Origin: Bog-756 sp963845485
GTDB taxonomy: Bacteria > Actinomycetota > Acidimicrobiia > Acidimicrobiales > RAAP-2
DNA length: 64,000 nucleotides
Direction: 5' to 3'
NCBI GenBank assembly: GCA_963845485.1
Contig: CAWJSI010000001.1
Coordinates: forward strand, 62,001-126,000
Shown here: positions 22,895 through 31,036 of the stretch, piece after piece
How positions within the stretch are numbered: position 1 is the stretch's first letter
Layout: each line of letters starts with the position of its first letter
Notes under the pieces: model-generated
The model's database searches: none
Seen by the model: the letters and a program-made list of their open reading frames with translations, nothing else
What the model was told of the DNA's origin: nothing
Translations under genes and position numbers: made by a program

Positions 22895-23899
22895 ATGTGC
22901 ATGACGTTCAAGCTCCCTGAGGCCGAGGACGGGTCAGTCGTGGCCGGGCGGAGTATGGAGTTCCCCATGGGCATGCCTACGCAACTGGCCGTACTCCCCT
23001 CCGACTTCGCCGGCACGGCATCCATCGGTGACGGGACGAGGCCGAAGACCTGGACGGCCACGCTCGGGGTGGTCGGCATGGGGGTGTTCGGCCGACCCGA
23101 CTGGCTGGTCGACGGCATCAACACCGCCGGGGTGAGCGCCCACGTGCTCTACATGCCCGGCGGCTTCTGCACCTTCCGGGATCCCCGGGGCGACGGGAGC
23201 GATCTCTCCCAGCTCGACCTGGTCGCCTACCTCCTCGGCACGTGTGTCTCCCTCGACGACGTCCGGGCGGCCATGGCCGTGGTCAACGTGATCGGTATCG
23301 ACCCGGGCATGGGTTTCGTCCCGCCGGTGCACTGCCTCGTCCATGACAGCACCGGATCGCTGGCCATCGAACTCCACCCCGGCGCCACCCGTGTGGTCGA
23401 CAACCCCGTCGGGATCGCCACCAACGCCCCCTTCCTCGAGTGGCACCTGACCAACCTCAACAACTACGTCGGGGTGTCCGCCGAGAACCCCTCCGACGAG
23501 GTGGTCGGAGACCTCACCCTCTCGCCGTTCGGACAGGGGGGCGGACTGCGTGGGATTCCCGCCGACTACACCCCCACGGCGCGGTTCGTCCGCCTGTTCA
23601 GCGTCCTGGGGCTGCTCGACCGGGCCGCCGACAGCGCGGCCGCCGAACTCCTGGCCCTGCACGTGTGCAATGCCTTCGACATTCCGAAGGGTGCTGTCGT
23701 GGAGCGGGTGGGCACTGCTCTCGTGCCCGAGGTCACCGTGTGGGACGTGGTCCTCAATCTCAGCCACCCGCGCTACGCCTACCGGATGATCGACAATCCC
23801 GAGACCTACGTCGTCGACCTGGCCACGGTCGACTTCTCGCAGCCGGCGCGCCTACAGGACCTGCTGACCGAGGGATCCTTCTCGCCCATCGAGGTGTAG
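22895..23899 (+). CDS. Choloylglycine-hydrolase-family linear amide hydrolase (Ntn)
   Basis: 334 residues. The N terminus MCMTFKLPEAEDGSVVAGRS places Cys2 as the catalytic nucleophile freed by Met removal, and the conserved R20-like residue follows in AGRSMEF. Later blocks, DGINTAGVSAHVLYMPG, VHDSTGSLAIELHPGATRVV, NAPFLEWHLTNLNNY and DYTPTARFVRL, carry the Asp, Asn and Arg of bile-salt hydrolase and penicillin V acylase enzymes. In soil actinobacteria the substrates are likely N-acyl homoserine lactones or penicillin V-like amides, an inference from family. An open frame extends 168 nt upstream, but the Ntn mechanism requires the Cys near the N terminus, so I chose this ATG. Confidence 0.85.
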   Translation: MCMTFKLPEAEDGSVVAGRSMEFPMGMPTQLAVLPSDFAGTASIGDGTRPKTWTATLGVVGMGVFGRPDWLVDGINTAGVSAHVLYMPGGFCTFRDPRGDGSDLSQLDLVAYLLGTCVSLDDVRAAMAVVNVIGIDPGMGFVPPVHCLVHDSTGSLAIELHPGATRVVDNPVGIATNAPFLEWHLTNLNNYVGVSAENPSDEVVGDLTLSPFGQGGGLRGIPADYTPTARFVRLFSVLGLLDRAADSAAAELLALHVCNAFDIPKGAVVERVGTALVPEVTVWDVVLNLSHPRYAYRMIDNPETYVVDLATVDFSQPARLQDLLTEGSFSPIEV

Positions 23900-23940
23900 T
23901 CGTTCGCCGGTCCGAGGGGCCGGGCCGTGCACGCGGTGCC

Positions 23941-23946
23941 TAGTGT
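23941..23946 (+). promoter_or_regulatory. TAGTGT -10 box of the NUDIX gene
   Basis: TANNNT hexamer exactly 6 nt (ctggcc) before the ATG at 23953. Confidence 0.5.
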
Positions 23947-23952
23947 CTGGCC

Positions 23953-24450
23953 ATGCCCAAGCGCAGCGCCGGCCTCCTCCCGTTCCGCGTCGCCGCCGAT
24001 GGGGCACTCGAGGTATTCGTGGTGCACCCCGGAGGGCCCTTCTGGGCCACCCGGGACGAGGGGGCCTGGTCCGTCGCCAAGGGGGAGTACGGCGACGACG
24101 AGGAGCCACTCTCGGCTGCCGAGCGTGAGTTCGCCGAAGAGGTCGGGGTGGACGGACCTCCCGGGCCGAGGATCGACCTCGGCGAGGTCGAGCAGTCCAA
24201 CGGCAAACAGGTAAGGGTCTGGGCCGTCAAGGCACCCTCGTTCGAGATCGAGCGGGTGTTGAGCAACGAGTTCGAGATGGAGTGGCCCCCGAAGTCGGGA
24301 CGGATCAGATCCTTCCCGGAGGTGGACCGGGCCGAATGGATGTCGACCCAGGCGGCCGGAATCCGGTTGATCCGGGCACAACGCGCCCTCCTCGACCGAC
24401 TGGTGAACCACCTCGGGGCCACCCGGCCCGATGCGGTCGATCCCGGCTGA
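23953..24450 (+). CDS. NUDIX hydrolase
   Basis: 165 residues. The NUDIX box fits the consensus Gx5Ex7REUxEExGU exactly: GEYGDDEEPLSAAE then REFAEEVGV (about residues 49-71). Preceding VFVVHPGGPFWATRDEGAWS and trailing FPEVDRAEWMSTQAAGIRLI match the diadenosine-polyphosphate or ADP-ribose type of NUDIX proteins often annotated as phosphohydrolases. The leaderless-type start follows TAGTGT by 6 nt. It is convergent with the EthD-like gene. Confidence 0.9.
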   Translation: MPKRSAGLLPFRVAADGALEVFVVHPGGPFWATRDEGAWSVAKGEYGDDEEPLSAAEREFAEEVGVDGPPGPRIDLGEVEQSNGKQVRVWAVKAPSFEIERVLSNEFEMEWPPKSGRIRSFPEVDRAEWMSTQAAGIRLIRAQRALLDRLVNHLGATRPDAVDPG

Positions 24451-24516
24451 CGGCCCGATGCGGCCGGTCGTCCGCCGGCGACATGGTGGCCCCCTGCTAC
24501 GAGGGACGGGTCCGGA

Positions 24517-25149
24517 TCAGGTGGGGTCCGGCGGTGCCCCGGGAACGAGCCGGCGGTACCAGAGGCGCCACGGTGTCGTATGCCGCTGCCAGACGTCGGG
24601 ACCGCTGGCGTACTTCGGGCCCGAGTGCCGACGGTTCGCTGCCCCCTCCTCGTCGACCTCGTAGACGGCCAGATACCGGGGCGCACCCTGGTAGGGCGGA
24701 CGCACCGCGTCGACCAACTCGTAGCGGACGGCCCGGAGGGCCCGACGCCGCTCGGCCACCTCGGGTAAGTGGACGTGGGTGTAGAAGTCGTTGAAGACCT
24801 CGAGGTCCCCGTCGGTGGCATCGGCCGGGGGGTCGACCCCCAACAGGTAGATGGCAAAGGGAGCCACCTCGGCTGGCGCGGTCTCGGCCACCTGGCGGTA
24901 GCGGAGCGTCCAGGTCTGTCGCAGTCCCGGGTGGTCCTCGTCGTTCTCCTCGGCGCTCCCGTTGACCGTGCTCAGGAACTTCGGAGGGCGGAAGCCCCGG
25001 GCGGCGACGGCCAGGAACTCGTAGTGGGCCCCTTTGGCCGGGTCCTCCGGTGCCGAGGCCAGGAACGCCTCGGCCCCCGAGCCGTCAGCGGAGGCGCCCC
25101 CGCGGACATCCCACCCTGTCCACCAGGTGGACGTCCCGCCCCCGGTCAC
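24517..25149 (-). CDS. EthD-like dimeric alpha/beta-barrel protein
   Basis: 210 residues. FAIYLLGVDPPADATDGDLE, VFNDFYTHVHLPEVAERRRA and YLAVYEVDEEGA match ferredoxin-like dimeric barrel proteins of the EthD group. The first half (YEFLAVAARGFRPPKFLSTV, TLRYRQVAETAPA) may be a second, degenerate copy. The frame stays open far upstream, antisense to the Prim-Pol gene, but the protein-like sequence begins at VTGGGTSTWW. GTG 25149 overlaps the TGA of a 14-codon leaderless micro-ORF. Function unknown; homologues often sit near catabolic oxidoreductases. Confidence 0.6.
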   Translation of the reverse strand: MTGGGTSTWWTGWDVRGGASADGSGAEAFLASAPEDPAKGAHYEFLAVAARGFRPPKFLSTVNGSAEENDEDHPGLRQTWTLRYRQVAETAPAEVAPFAIYLLGVDPPADATDGDLEVFNDFYTHVHLPEVAERRRALRAVRYELVDAVRPPYQGAPRYLAVYEVDEEGAANRRHSGPKYASGPDVWQRHTTPWRLWYRRLVPGAPPDPT

Positions 25150-25190
25150 CGGTACGTCCGGGCGTCGGGGTCGATCCTGTCTCGGGCCAT
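25146..25190 (-). CDS. Candidate leaderless leader peptide (14 aa)
   Basis: ATG at 25190 is 6 nt after a minus-strand TATCCT and so at predicted +1. The frame MARDRIDPDARTYR stops at TGA 25148-25146, which overlaps the GTG (25149-25147) of the EthD-like gene. Same GTGA geometry as the micro-ORF before the ABC ATPase at 16061. The main GTG has only a weak CGGA upstream. Confidence 0.5.
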   Translation of the reverse strand: MARDRIDPDARTYR

Positions 25191-25196
25191 GGCCCG

Positions 25197-25202
25197 AGGA
25201 TA
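25197..25202 (-). promoter_or_regulatory. TATCCT -10 box of the EthD-like transcript
   Basis: Minus-strand TANNNT hexamer, 6 nt from the micro-ORF ATG at 25190. Confidence 0.45.
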
Positions 25203-25277
25203 CCGATTGGCCGCGCTCGACCCCGGCCCGGCCACGAGCGGACCCGTCGCCGGGCGAACCGGCCTGGCCTGGGCCGG

Positions 25278-25283
25278 TAGCGT
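25278..25283 (+). promoter_or_regulatory. TAGCGT -10 box of the Prim-Pol gene
   Basis: TANNNT hexamer exactly 6 nt (gggtcc) before the GTG at 25290, divergent from the TATCCT box 76 bp to the left. Confidence 0.5.
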
Positions 25284-25289
25284 GGGTCC

Positions 25290-26301
25290 GTGGCTGCCAA
25301 AGAGGTCCGTGCTCTGGAGGTGTCTGGCCGGACCGTAGAAATCTCCAGTCCGGACAAGATCTACTTTCCCGAGCTCGGTGCCACCAAGTTCGAGCTGGCC
25401 TCCTACTACGCCACGGTGGGACGACGGCCTGGCGGTCACCGCCTTCGGCCGGCCGGCGATGCTGCAGCGCTTCCCCGAGGGTGCCGGGGGCAAGTCCTTC
25501 TTCCAGAAGCGGGTGCCCTCGGGGGCACCGGAGTGGCTCCAGACCACCGTGGTGACCACTCCCAACGGGACGACGTCCAATGCGCTGGTGGTGGCCGACG
25601 TGGCCCACATCCTCTGGGCGGTGAACCTCGGGTGCCTCGGCCTCCATCTGTGGCCCTACCGGGCCGACGACGCCGATCACGCCGACGAGCTCCGCATCGA
25701 CCTCGACCCCCAGCCGGGAACGTCCTTCGACCAGATCCGGGCGGCGGCGGCAGCCACGCGCACGCTGCTCGATGAACTCGGCGTCACCGCCTATCCGAAG
25801 ACGACGGGCAACCGGGGCCTCCACGTCTACGCCCGACTGGAGGCGCGCTGGGACAGCTTCGAGGTGCGGTCCGGCGCGGTGGCCCTGGCCCGCGAACTCG
25901 AGCGGCGTCACCCCGACCTCATCACCGCTAACTGGTGGAAAGAGGAGCGGGGTGAGCGGATCTTCGTCGACTTCAACCAGAATGCCCCCCACAAGACCGT
26001 CTTCGGGGCGTGGTTCGCCCGTCCGCGGGTGGGTGGCCAGGTCTCCACCCCCCTGTCCTGGGACGAGGTGGAGACCGTCGACCCCGAGGCGCTGACCATC
26101 CGGTCGGTCCCCGACCTCATCGCTGAGCGGGGCGATCCCTGGGCGGCCATGGCCGCCGATCCCCAGTCGCTCCAACCCCTCTTGGACCTGGCCGCCCGCG
26201 ACCGGGCCGAGGGTCTCCACGACGCCCCCTGGCCGCCCGAATACCCCAAGCAGCCCGACGAGCCGCCGCGGGTGGCCCCGAGCCGGGCCAAGAAGGCCTG
26301 A
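25290..26301 (+). pseudogene. LigC-associated primase-polymerase (LigD PolDom type), interrupted by a frameshift
   Basis: The first 43 residues (SSPDKIYFPELGATKFELASY in family order, here SSPDKIYFPELG then KFELASYYATVG) are in one frame. The rest, from DDGLAVTAFGRPAMLQRF onward, is in another frame. The break lies at the G run 25418-25420 (gtgggacgac): one extra G restores GTG GGG GAC GAC and a continuous protein of about 337 residues. Downstream motifs of archaeo-eukaryotic primases are intact: DLDPQPGTSF (metal Asp), TTGNRGLHVYA and VDFNQNAPHKT. Homologues (PolD1/Prim-PolC in mycobacteria) fill gaps with LigC in base-excision repair. A single-base assembly error is as likely as a true mutation. 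It leads the repair cluster and is 2 nt from the PHP gene. Confidence 0.8.
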
Positions 26302-26303
26302 GC

Positions 26304-27314
26304 GTGGACCCGACCGACGCCCTCCGCCGGATCGCCTTCCTCCTCGAGCGCGAGGGGGCGGAGTCCTACAAGGTCCGGGCCTTCCGCAAGGCCGCCGCGG
26401 CCATCGCCGGGATGCCGGTCGAGGAGCTCGCGGCCATGGCGCCCGCCCGCCTGCAGTCGATCCCCGATGTGGGCAAGACGAGCGCCCAGGTGATCAAGGA
26501 GGCGACGACCGGGGTCGTGCCCGAGTACCTGGCCAAACTGGAGACCGTCGCCGTTCCCGACATGAGTCCGGCCGCCGCCGAGCTGTTCGACCGACTCCGG
26601 GGTGACTGCCACAGCCACTCCGACTGGTCCGACGGGGGGTCGCCCATCCGGGAGATGGCCGAGGCGGCCCGGGTCCACGGCCACGAGTACTGGGCCCTCA
26701 CCGACCACAGCCCCCGGTTGACCGTCGCCCACGGGCTCGACGCCGACCGCCTGCGCAGCCAGCTCGAGGTGGTGGCCGAGCTCAACGAGGAGCTGGCCCC
26801 CTTCCGGATCCTGACCGGCATCGAGGTCGACATCCTGGTCGACGGGGCCCTCGACCAGGACGAGTCGTTGCTGGCCGAGCTCGACGTGGTGGTGGCGAGC
26901 GTCCACTCGAAGCTGCGCATGGAGGAGCCGGAGATGACGAGGCGGATGCTCCGGGCCATCGAGAGCCCCCACACCGACATCCTCGGTCACTGCACCGGCC
27001 GCATCGTGGTGGGGAAGGGACGCCCGCCCTCCACCTTCGACGCCGAGGTGGTCTTCTCGGCCTGCGCGGCGACAGGCACCGCCGTCGAGATCAACTCCCG
27101 GCCCGAGCGCCTCGACCCGCCCGAGCCCCTGCTCGACCTCGCCCTCTCCCTCGGCTGTGTGGTGACCGTCGACACCGACGCCCACGCCCCGGGCCAGCTC
27201 GAGTGGCAGCGGAACGGCTGCGAGCAGGCGGCCAAGGTGGGTGTGCCGGCGGACCGGGTGATGAACACGCTCCCGATGGACGACTTCCTGGCCTGGACGG
27301 CCGGTCACGGGTAA
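26304..27314 (+). CDS. HhH-PHP protein (PolX-like, without the polymerase core)
   Basis: 336 residues. Residues 1-75 (LRRIAFLLEREGAESYKVRA, FRKAAAAIAGMP, LQSIPDVGKTSAQVIKEA) form the 8-kDa helix-hairpin-helix DNA-binding domain of X-family polymerases. Residues from about 95 form a PHP phosphoesterase with all metal blocks: GDCHSHSDWSDG, LTDHS, GIEVDIL, VVASVHS, ILGHCTGR, EINSRPERLDPP and DTDAH. The central Pol beta nucleotidyltransferase is missing. PHP domains of bacterial PolX are 3'-5' exonucleases or 3' end-cleaning enzymes, so this may clean gaps for the Prim-Pol and LigC. GTG start 2 nt after the Prim-Pol stop. Confidence 0.85.
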   Translation: MDPTDALRRIAFLLEREGAESYKVRAFRKAAAAIAGMPVEELAAMAPARLQSIPDVGKTSAQVIKEATTGVVPEYLAKLETVAVPDMSPAAAELFDRLRGDCHSHSDWSDGGSPIREMAEAARVHGHEYWALTDHSPRLTVAHGLDADRLRSQLEVVAELNEELAPFRILTGIEVDILVDGALDQDESLLAELDVVVASVHSKLRMEEPEMTRRMLRAIESPHTDILGHCTGRIVVGKGRPPSTFDAEVVFSACAATGTAVEINSRPERLDPPEPLLDLALSLGCVVTVDTDAHAPGQLEWQRNGCEQAAKVGVPADRVMNTLPMDDFLAWTAGHG

Positions 27315-27361
27315 GAGGCGGGAGCGGCCGGGACGCTCCGGCTGTGCCCTCGCCACAGGGG

Positions 27362-27367
27362 TACCAT
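27362..27367 (+). promoter_or_regulatory. TACCAT -10 box of ligC
   Basis: TANNNT hexamer exactly 6 nt (gccagc) before the GTG at 27374; no SD. Confidence 0.5.
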
Positions 27368-27373
27368 GCCAGC

Positions 27374-28435
27374 GTGGCTCTCCCCGTCGTGCCGCCGGTG
27401 GCACCGATGCTGGCCAAACTCGCCCGTGAACTGCCCGAGCGCGAGGGCCTCTACTACGAGCCGAAGTGGGACGGATTCCGGTGCATCGTCTTCCGTGACG
27501 GCGATGACGTCGTGCTGGGCAGTCGGAACGAGAAGCCGCTGACCCGCTACTTCCCCGAGCTGGTCGAGTCCCTGAAGGCCAACCTGCCCGACCGTTGCGT
27601 GGTCGACGGCGAGATCGTCATCGTCGGACCGGCCGGCCTGGACTTCGACTCACTGTCCCAGCGGATCCACCCGGCCGACTCGCGGGTCGAGCTGTTGGCC
27701 ACGACCACGCCGGCCTCGTTCGTGGCCTTCGACCTCCTGGCGCTCGACGACGACGACCTCCAGGGCGAGCCCTACGCCGTGCGTCGGAAGACCCTGGAAG
27801 GGGCACTCGGCCGGGCCCAGGCACCCATCCACCTCACCCCGGTCACCACCCAGCCCGATGTGGCCCGTGACTGGTTCTCCCGGTTCGAGGGTGCGGGGCT
27901 CGACGGCGTGGTGGTGAAGGACGGCGACCTCGCCTACCAGCCGGACAAGCGGACCATGATGAAGGTCAAACACGAGCGGACGGCGGACTGCGTGGTCGCC
28001 GGCTTCCGGTGGCACAAGAGCGGGGGTGTCGTCGGCTCCCTCCTGCTCGGCCTGTTCGACGCATCCGGTGTGCTCCACCACGTGGGGGTGGCCTCCGGGT
28101 TCAGCGCCGCCCGCCGGTCGGAGTTCGTCGAGACGCTCGAGCCCTACCGGGCCGGCGCCACGAGCGGCCATCCCTGGCTCCGGGAGGGCACACCCGAGGG
28201 AAGGGTGCCCGGGGGCCAGAGCCGGTGGAGTGCGGGCAAGGACCTGAGTTGGGAGCCCCTCCGTCCCGAGCTGGTGGTCGAGGTGGCCTACGACCACCTC
28301 CAGGTAGACCGCTTCCGGCACGCCACCAACTTCGTCCGCTGGCGCCAGGACCGGGACCCGGCCTCGTGTACCTACGACCAGTTGGACACGCCGGTGCCGA
28401 CCGAGCTCGAGGAGGTCTTCGGCACCCGCGGGTGA
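27374..28435 (+). CDS. ligC: ATP-dependent DNA ligase LigC
   Basis: 353 residues, close to the 358 of mycobacterial LigC. VPPVAPMLAKLARELPE leads into motif I YEPKWDGFRC with the AMP-accepting Lys. Motif III is FVAFDLLALDDDD, motif IV GLDGVVVKDGD and motif V MKVKHERTADC; the OB fold follows with SGGVVGSLLLGLFDAS and ends in WRQDRDP. SLSQRIHP is diagnostic of this group. It seals nicks with ATP, known in mycobacteria to work with Prim-PolC in base-excision repair. The GTG chosen is 6 nt after TACCAT; upstream in-frame codons overlap the PHP gene. The 3' end is a 12-bp palindrome (28423-28434) 10 nt from the convergent exonuclease stop. Confidence 0.92.
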   Translation: MALPVVPPVAPMLAKLARELPEREGLYYEPKWDGFRCIVFRDGDDVVLGSRNEKPLTRYFPELVESLKANLPDRCVVDGEIVIVGPAGLDFDSLSQRIHPADSRVELLATTTPASFVAFDLLALDDDDLQGEPYAVRRKTLEGALGRAQAPIHLTPVTTQPDVARDWFSRFEGAGLDGVVVKDGDLAYQPDKRTMMKVKHERTADCVVAGFRWHKSGGVVGSLLLGLFDASGVLHHVGVASGFSAARRSEFVETLEPYRAGATSGHPWLREGTPEGRVPGGQSRWSAGKDLSWEPLRPELVVEVAYDHLQVDRFRHATNFVRWRQDRDPASCTYDQLDTPVPTELEEVFGTRG

Positions 28436-28444
28436 CCGAGCGCC

Positions 28445-29329
28445 TCAGCCCCGGGCCACGGCCAGGGCCCGATCGACGAGGCTCGGGTCCCGGAGCTGTT
28501 GGCACACCTCGGCAAAGCCCTCGGTAGGCCCATCCCAGCGGAGGGCCGACACCTCGGTGAGCAGCGTCGGGTCCCGACGCAGGGTGGCGAGGTCCCGGAA
28601 CAGCTCGGCCTGCTCTCGTTCCTCGGCCAACCGGGCGGCGAGCTTCGCCGCACCCCGGAGTTCGCTGCGCACGGTCGGGTCCCACTCCGACAGCCGGTCG
28701 GGGACCGCGTCGAAGGTCCCGTAGTGGGCGAGGACCGTCGAGGCCGATCGCTTGCCCCATCCGGCCAGACCCGGGAACCCGTCGGCCGAATCGCCCACCA
28801 GGGCCAGCCAGTCGGGGATGGAGCCCGGGGCGACGCCGAACTTCTCCCACACCCCGTCCTCGTCGCTGACCACGCCCTTGCGCCGGTCCAGCTGGACCAC
28901 GCGCCGGCCGATCACGCACTGGGCCAGGTCCTTGTCCGGGGTGCAGATGATCACCCGGTCGACGGTGGGGTCCTCGGCCGCCACGGCCGCCGCCGAGGCC
29001 AGGGCGTCGTCGGCCTCGAGCTCGACCATGGGCCAGACCACCACCCCGAACGCCTCGAGCGCGGCCTCGAGCACCGGGAACTGTGCCTTCAGCTCGGGCT
29101 CGATGCCCTCGCCCGTCTTGTAGCCGGGCCACAGGTCGTTGCGGAAACTCTCGACGACGTGGTCGGTGGCCACCCCGATATGGGTGGCCCCCTCGGCCAT
29201 CATGCCGAGCAGGGACAAGAGGACGCCGCGGACGGCCCCGATCTCCTCGCCGTCGGCCCCGTGGCGGGGCGGCTGGCCGAAGTACTGGCGGAACAGTTCG
29301 TAGGTTCCGTCGACCAGGTGCACCTCCAT
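28445..29329 (-). CDS. Stand-alone 5'-3' exonuclease / flap endonuclease (PolA-N type)
   Basis: 294 residues, equal to the 5' nuclease domain of PolA without the polymerase. Metal sites: VHLVDGTYELFR, ELEADDALASAA, VIICTPDKDLAQCV and LVGDSADGFPGLAGWGKRSA (Asp residues followed by the helix-hairpin-helix). It should remove 5' flaps or RNA primers. The start MEVHLVDG is 6 nt after a weak AAGACT box; a longer frame reads MNCKTAAMEV. It is convergent with ligC and next to a helicase, so it belongs to the same repair neighbourhood. Confidence 0.88.
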   Translation of the reverse strand: MEVHLVDGTYELFRQYFGQPPRHGADGEEIGAVRGVLLSLLGMMAEGATHIGVATDHVVESFRNDLWPGYKTGEGIEPELKAQFPVLEAALEAFGVVVWPMVELEADDALASAAAVAAEDPTVDRVIICTPDKDLAQCVIGRRVVQLDRRKGVVSDEDGVWEKFGVAPGSIPDWLALVGDSADGFPGLAGWGKRSASTVLAHYGTFDAVPDRLSEWDPTVRSELRGAAKLAARLAEEREQAELFRDLATLRRDPTLLTEVSALRWDGPTEGFAEVCQQLRDPSLVDRALAVARG

Positions 29330-29398
29330 GGCCGCAGTCTTGCAGTTCATGGCGTGGGACGGCGGGGCCCGGGTTCCCGGTCGTGACAGCGTCCTGAC

Positions 29399-31036
29399 TC
29401 AGCGCGTGGCCATCCAACGCTCGGCGTGCTTCAGCCGGCGGGCCAACTGGTCCGAGTTGGCGTCGCCGATGCGCCGGAGGCCGGCCAGCCGGTTGAGCTC
29501 GGCGTTGACCTGGGCGTGGGTCATCCCGGTCCTCCGGGCCAGGTCCCGGACCAGAGCGGTGTTGGAGGCCCGGAGTCGGGCCTTCTGTTCCATCCGCGTC
29601 TCGCCGTCGGTGACGGTCTCGCTGCCGGCCCGACCACCGGGGAGCAAGGGAGGTGCCGGCAGTTCGAGGAGCAGGGCCGGGTCGGGGTCGCTGTCCTCGT
29701 CGGGATCGTGGTGGGCCTCGTCCTCGGGCATGACGGCATCGGTCGCCACCGCCGAGATCACCGCGAACAGGGAGAGCTGCTCGTCGGCGGTGGGCTCGGT
29801 CGGGGTGTCGAACCCCTCGGGACCGGAGTCGTCGAAGCCTCCCTCGGTCCGGTCCGGGCGGTCCTCGCGGCGGAGGTTGTGTCGGCGGTCGGCGGCGATG
29901 TGGACGGCGGCCGACCGCAGCCGGACGTCGTCGGGGATGAAGAGGTGGGCGGACTGCCGGCCGACGCCCGCCTGCCAGCGGACGAACCGGCCCACCACCT
30001 GTCGGAAGAAGAGCTCCGTTGTCGTGGTGGTGGCGTAGACCCCGACCCGGAGGCGGGGGATGTCGACGCCCTCGGACACCATCCGCACGGCCACCAGCCA
30101 CTGGTCGTCCGAGGTGCTGAAGTCGAGGATCTTCTTGGAGGCGTCGGGGTCGTCGGAGGTGGCCACGACGGCTCGGGTGCGTAGGCGTCGCCGGATCAGC
30201 TCGGCGATGCCGTGGGCGTGCTCCTGGTCCGTCGCCACCACCAGTCCACCCGCCTCGGGATGGTGCTCCCGCACGGCGGTGAGTCGGGCATGGGCCGTGC
30301 CGAGCACGTCGGGGAGCCACTCGCCCTCGAGGGAGAGGGCGGCCCGCAGTCGCTGGTTGGCCCGGGCGGCATCCATGGCATCGTCGAAATCGGCGGCGTA
30401 GACCGACCCGTCGGGGGCCGACCACTCCATGTGTCCGTTGGTCCGGGGGAAGTAGATCGGGCGCACCACCCTGCGCTCGGCCAGTGCGGGGCCGTAGCCG
30501 TACTCGAAGTCGGGCAGGGCCTCTTCGTACTCGTAGCGGACGAAGGGGATCGACCGGGTGTCGGACCGGAAGGGGGTGCCCGACAAGGAGAGTCGTCGTC
30601 CGGCTCCCTCGAAGGCCGTCTGGAGGGCGTCACCCCAGGCCCGGTCGTCCCCGGCGTGATGGATCTCGTCCAGGATCACGAAGGCACCGGCCGCCCGGGC
30701 GGCCAGCGCCTTCGGGGCTGAGGCGACCTGCTGGTAGGTGGTCACGATGCCGTGCATGTCCGACGGAAACGGACCGTGGGCGGGCGTCCACCCGGCCTCG
30801 AGGTGCAGGTCGAGGGCCGAGGCCGCCCGGGCCCACTGGAACTTGAGGTGGGCGGTCGGGACGACGACGATCAGGCGTCCGGGGGTCCGGGCGAGGGACC
30901 GCCGGGCCGCGGCCAGGGCCAGGGTGGTCTTGCCCGCACCGGGGGTGGCGACGGCCAGGAAGTCGGACTGAGTGGAGCGTTCGAGCTGATCGAGTGCGGC
31001 CAACTGCCAGGGCCGGAGTCGGATGGATCGGGCCAT
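29399..31036 (-). CDS. SF2 DEAD/DEAH-type DNA helicase (XPB/UvrB-like)
   Basis: 545 residues. RPWQLAALDQLE is a Q-type motif, ATPGAGKTTLAL is Walker A, FVILDEIHHAGD is Walker B (DEIH), LSLSGTPFRSD is motif III, MVSEGVDIPRLRVGVYAT is motif V and FRQVVGRFVRW is motif VI. This matches COG1061 helicases related to XPB. The C-terminal 130 residues after about 415 are acidic, low-complexity and then helical (AQVNAELNRLAGL), with no known domain. The start MARSIRLRPWQ is chosen because it directly precedes the Q motif; more upstream frame is Pro/Arg-rich and unlikely. Confidence 0.9.
   Translation of the reverse strand: MARSIRLRPWQLAALDQLERSTQSDFLAVATPGAGKTTLALAAARRSLARTPGRLIVVVPTAHLKFQWARAASALDLHLEAGWTPAHGPFPSDMHGIVTTYQQVASAPKALAARAAGAFVILDEIHHAGDDRAWGDALQTAFEGAGRRLSLSGTPFRSDTRSIPFVRYEYEEALPDFEYGYGPALAERRVVRPIYFPRTNGHMEWSAPDGSVYAADFDDAMDAARANQRLRAALSLEGEWLPDVLGTAHARLTAVREHHPEAGGLVVATDQEHAHGIAELIRRRLRTRAVVATSDDPDASKKILDFSTSDDQWLVAVRMVSEGVDIPRLRVGVYATTTTTELFFRQVVGRFVRWQAGVGRQSAHLFIPDDVRLRSAAVHIAADRRHNLRREDRPDRTEGGFDDSGPEGFDTPTEPTADEQLSLFAVISAVATDAVMPEDEAHHDPDEDSDPDPALLLELPAPPLLPGGRAGSETVTDGETRMEQKARLRASNTALVRDLARRTGMTHAQVNAELNRLAGLRRIGDANSDQLARRLKHAERWMATR

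Noticed and set aside
25410..25425. Programmed frameshift in the Prim-Pol gene
   Set aside because: No slippery heptamer or downstream structure is evident; homologues are read in one frame. A one-base indel at a G run is simpler.
25150..26220. Upstream continuation of the EthD-like frame
   Set aside because: Antisense to the Prim-Pol gene; protein-like sequence begins only at the GTG overlapping the micro-ORF stop.
28101..30425. 774-codon open frame on the minus strand
   Set aside because: Arg/Gly/Pro-rich low-complexity product overlapping ligC, the exonuclease and the helicase, which all have intact motifs in other frames.
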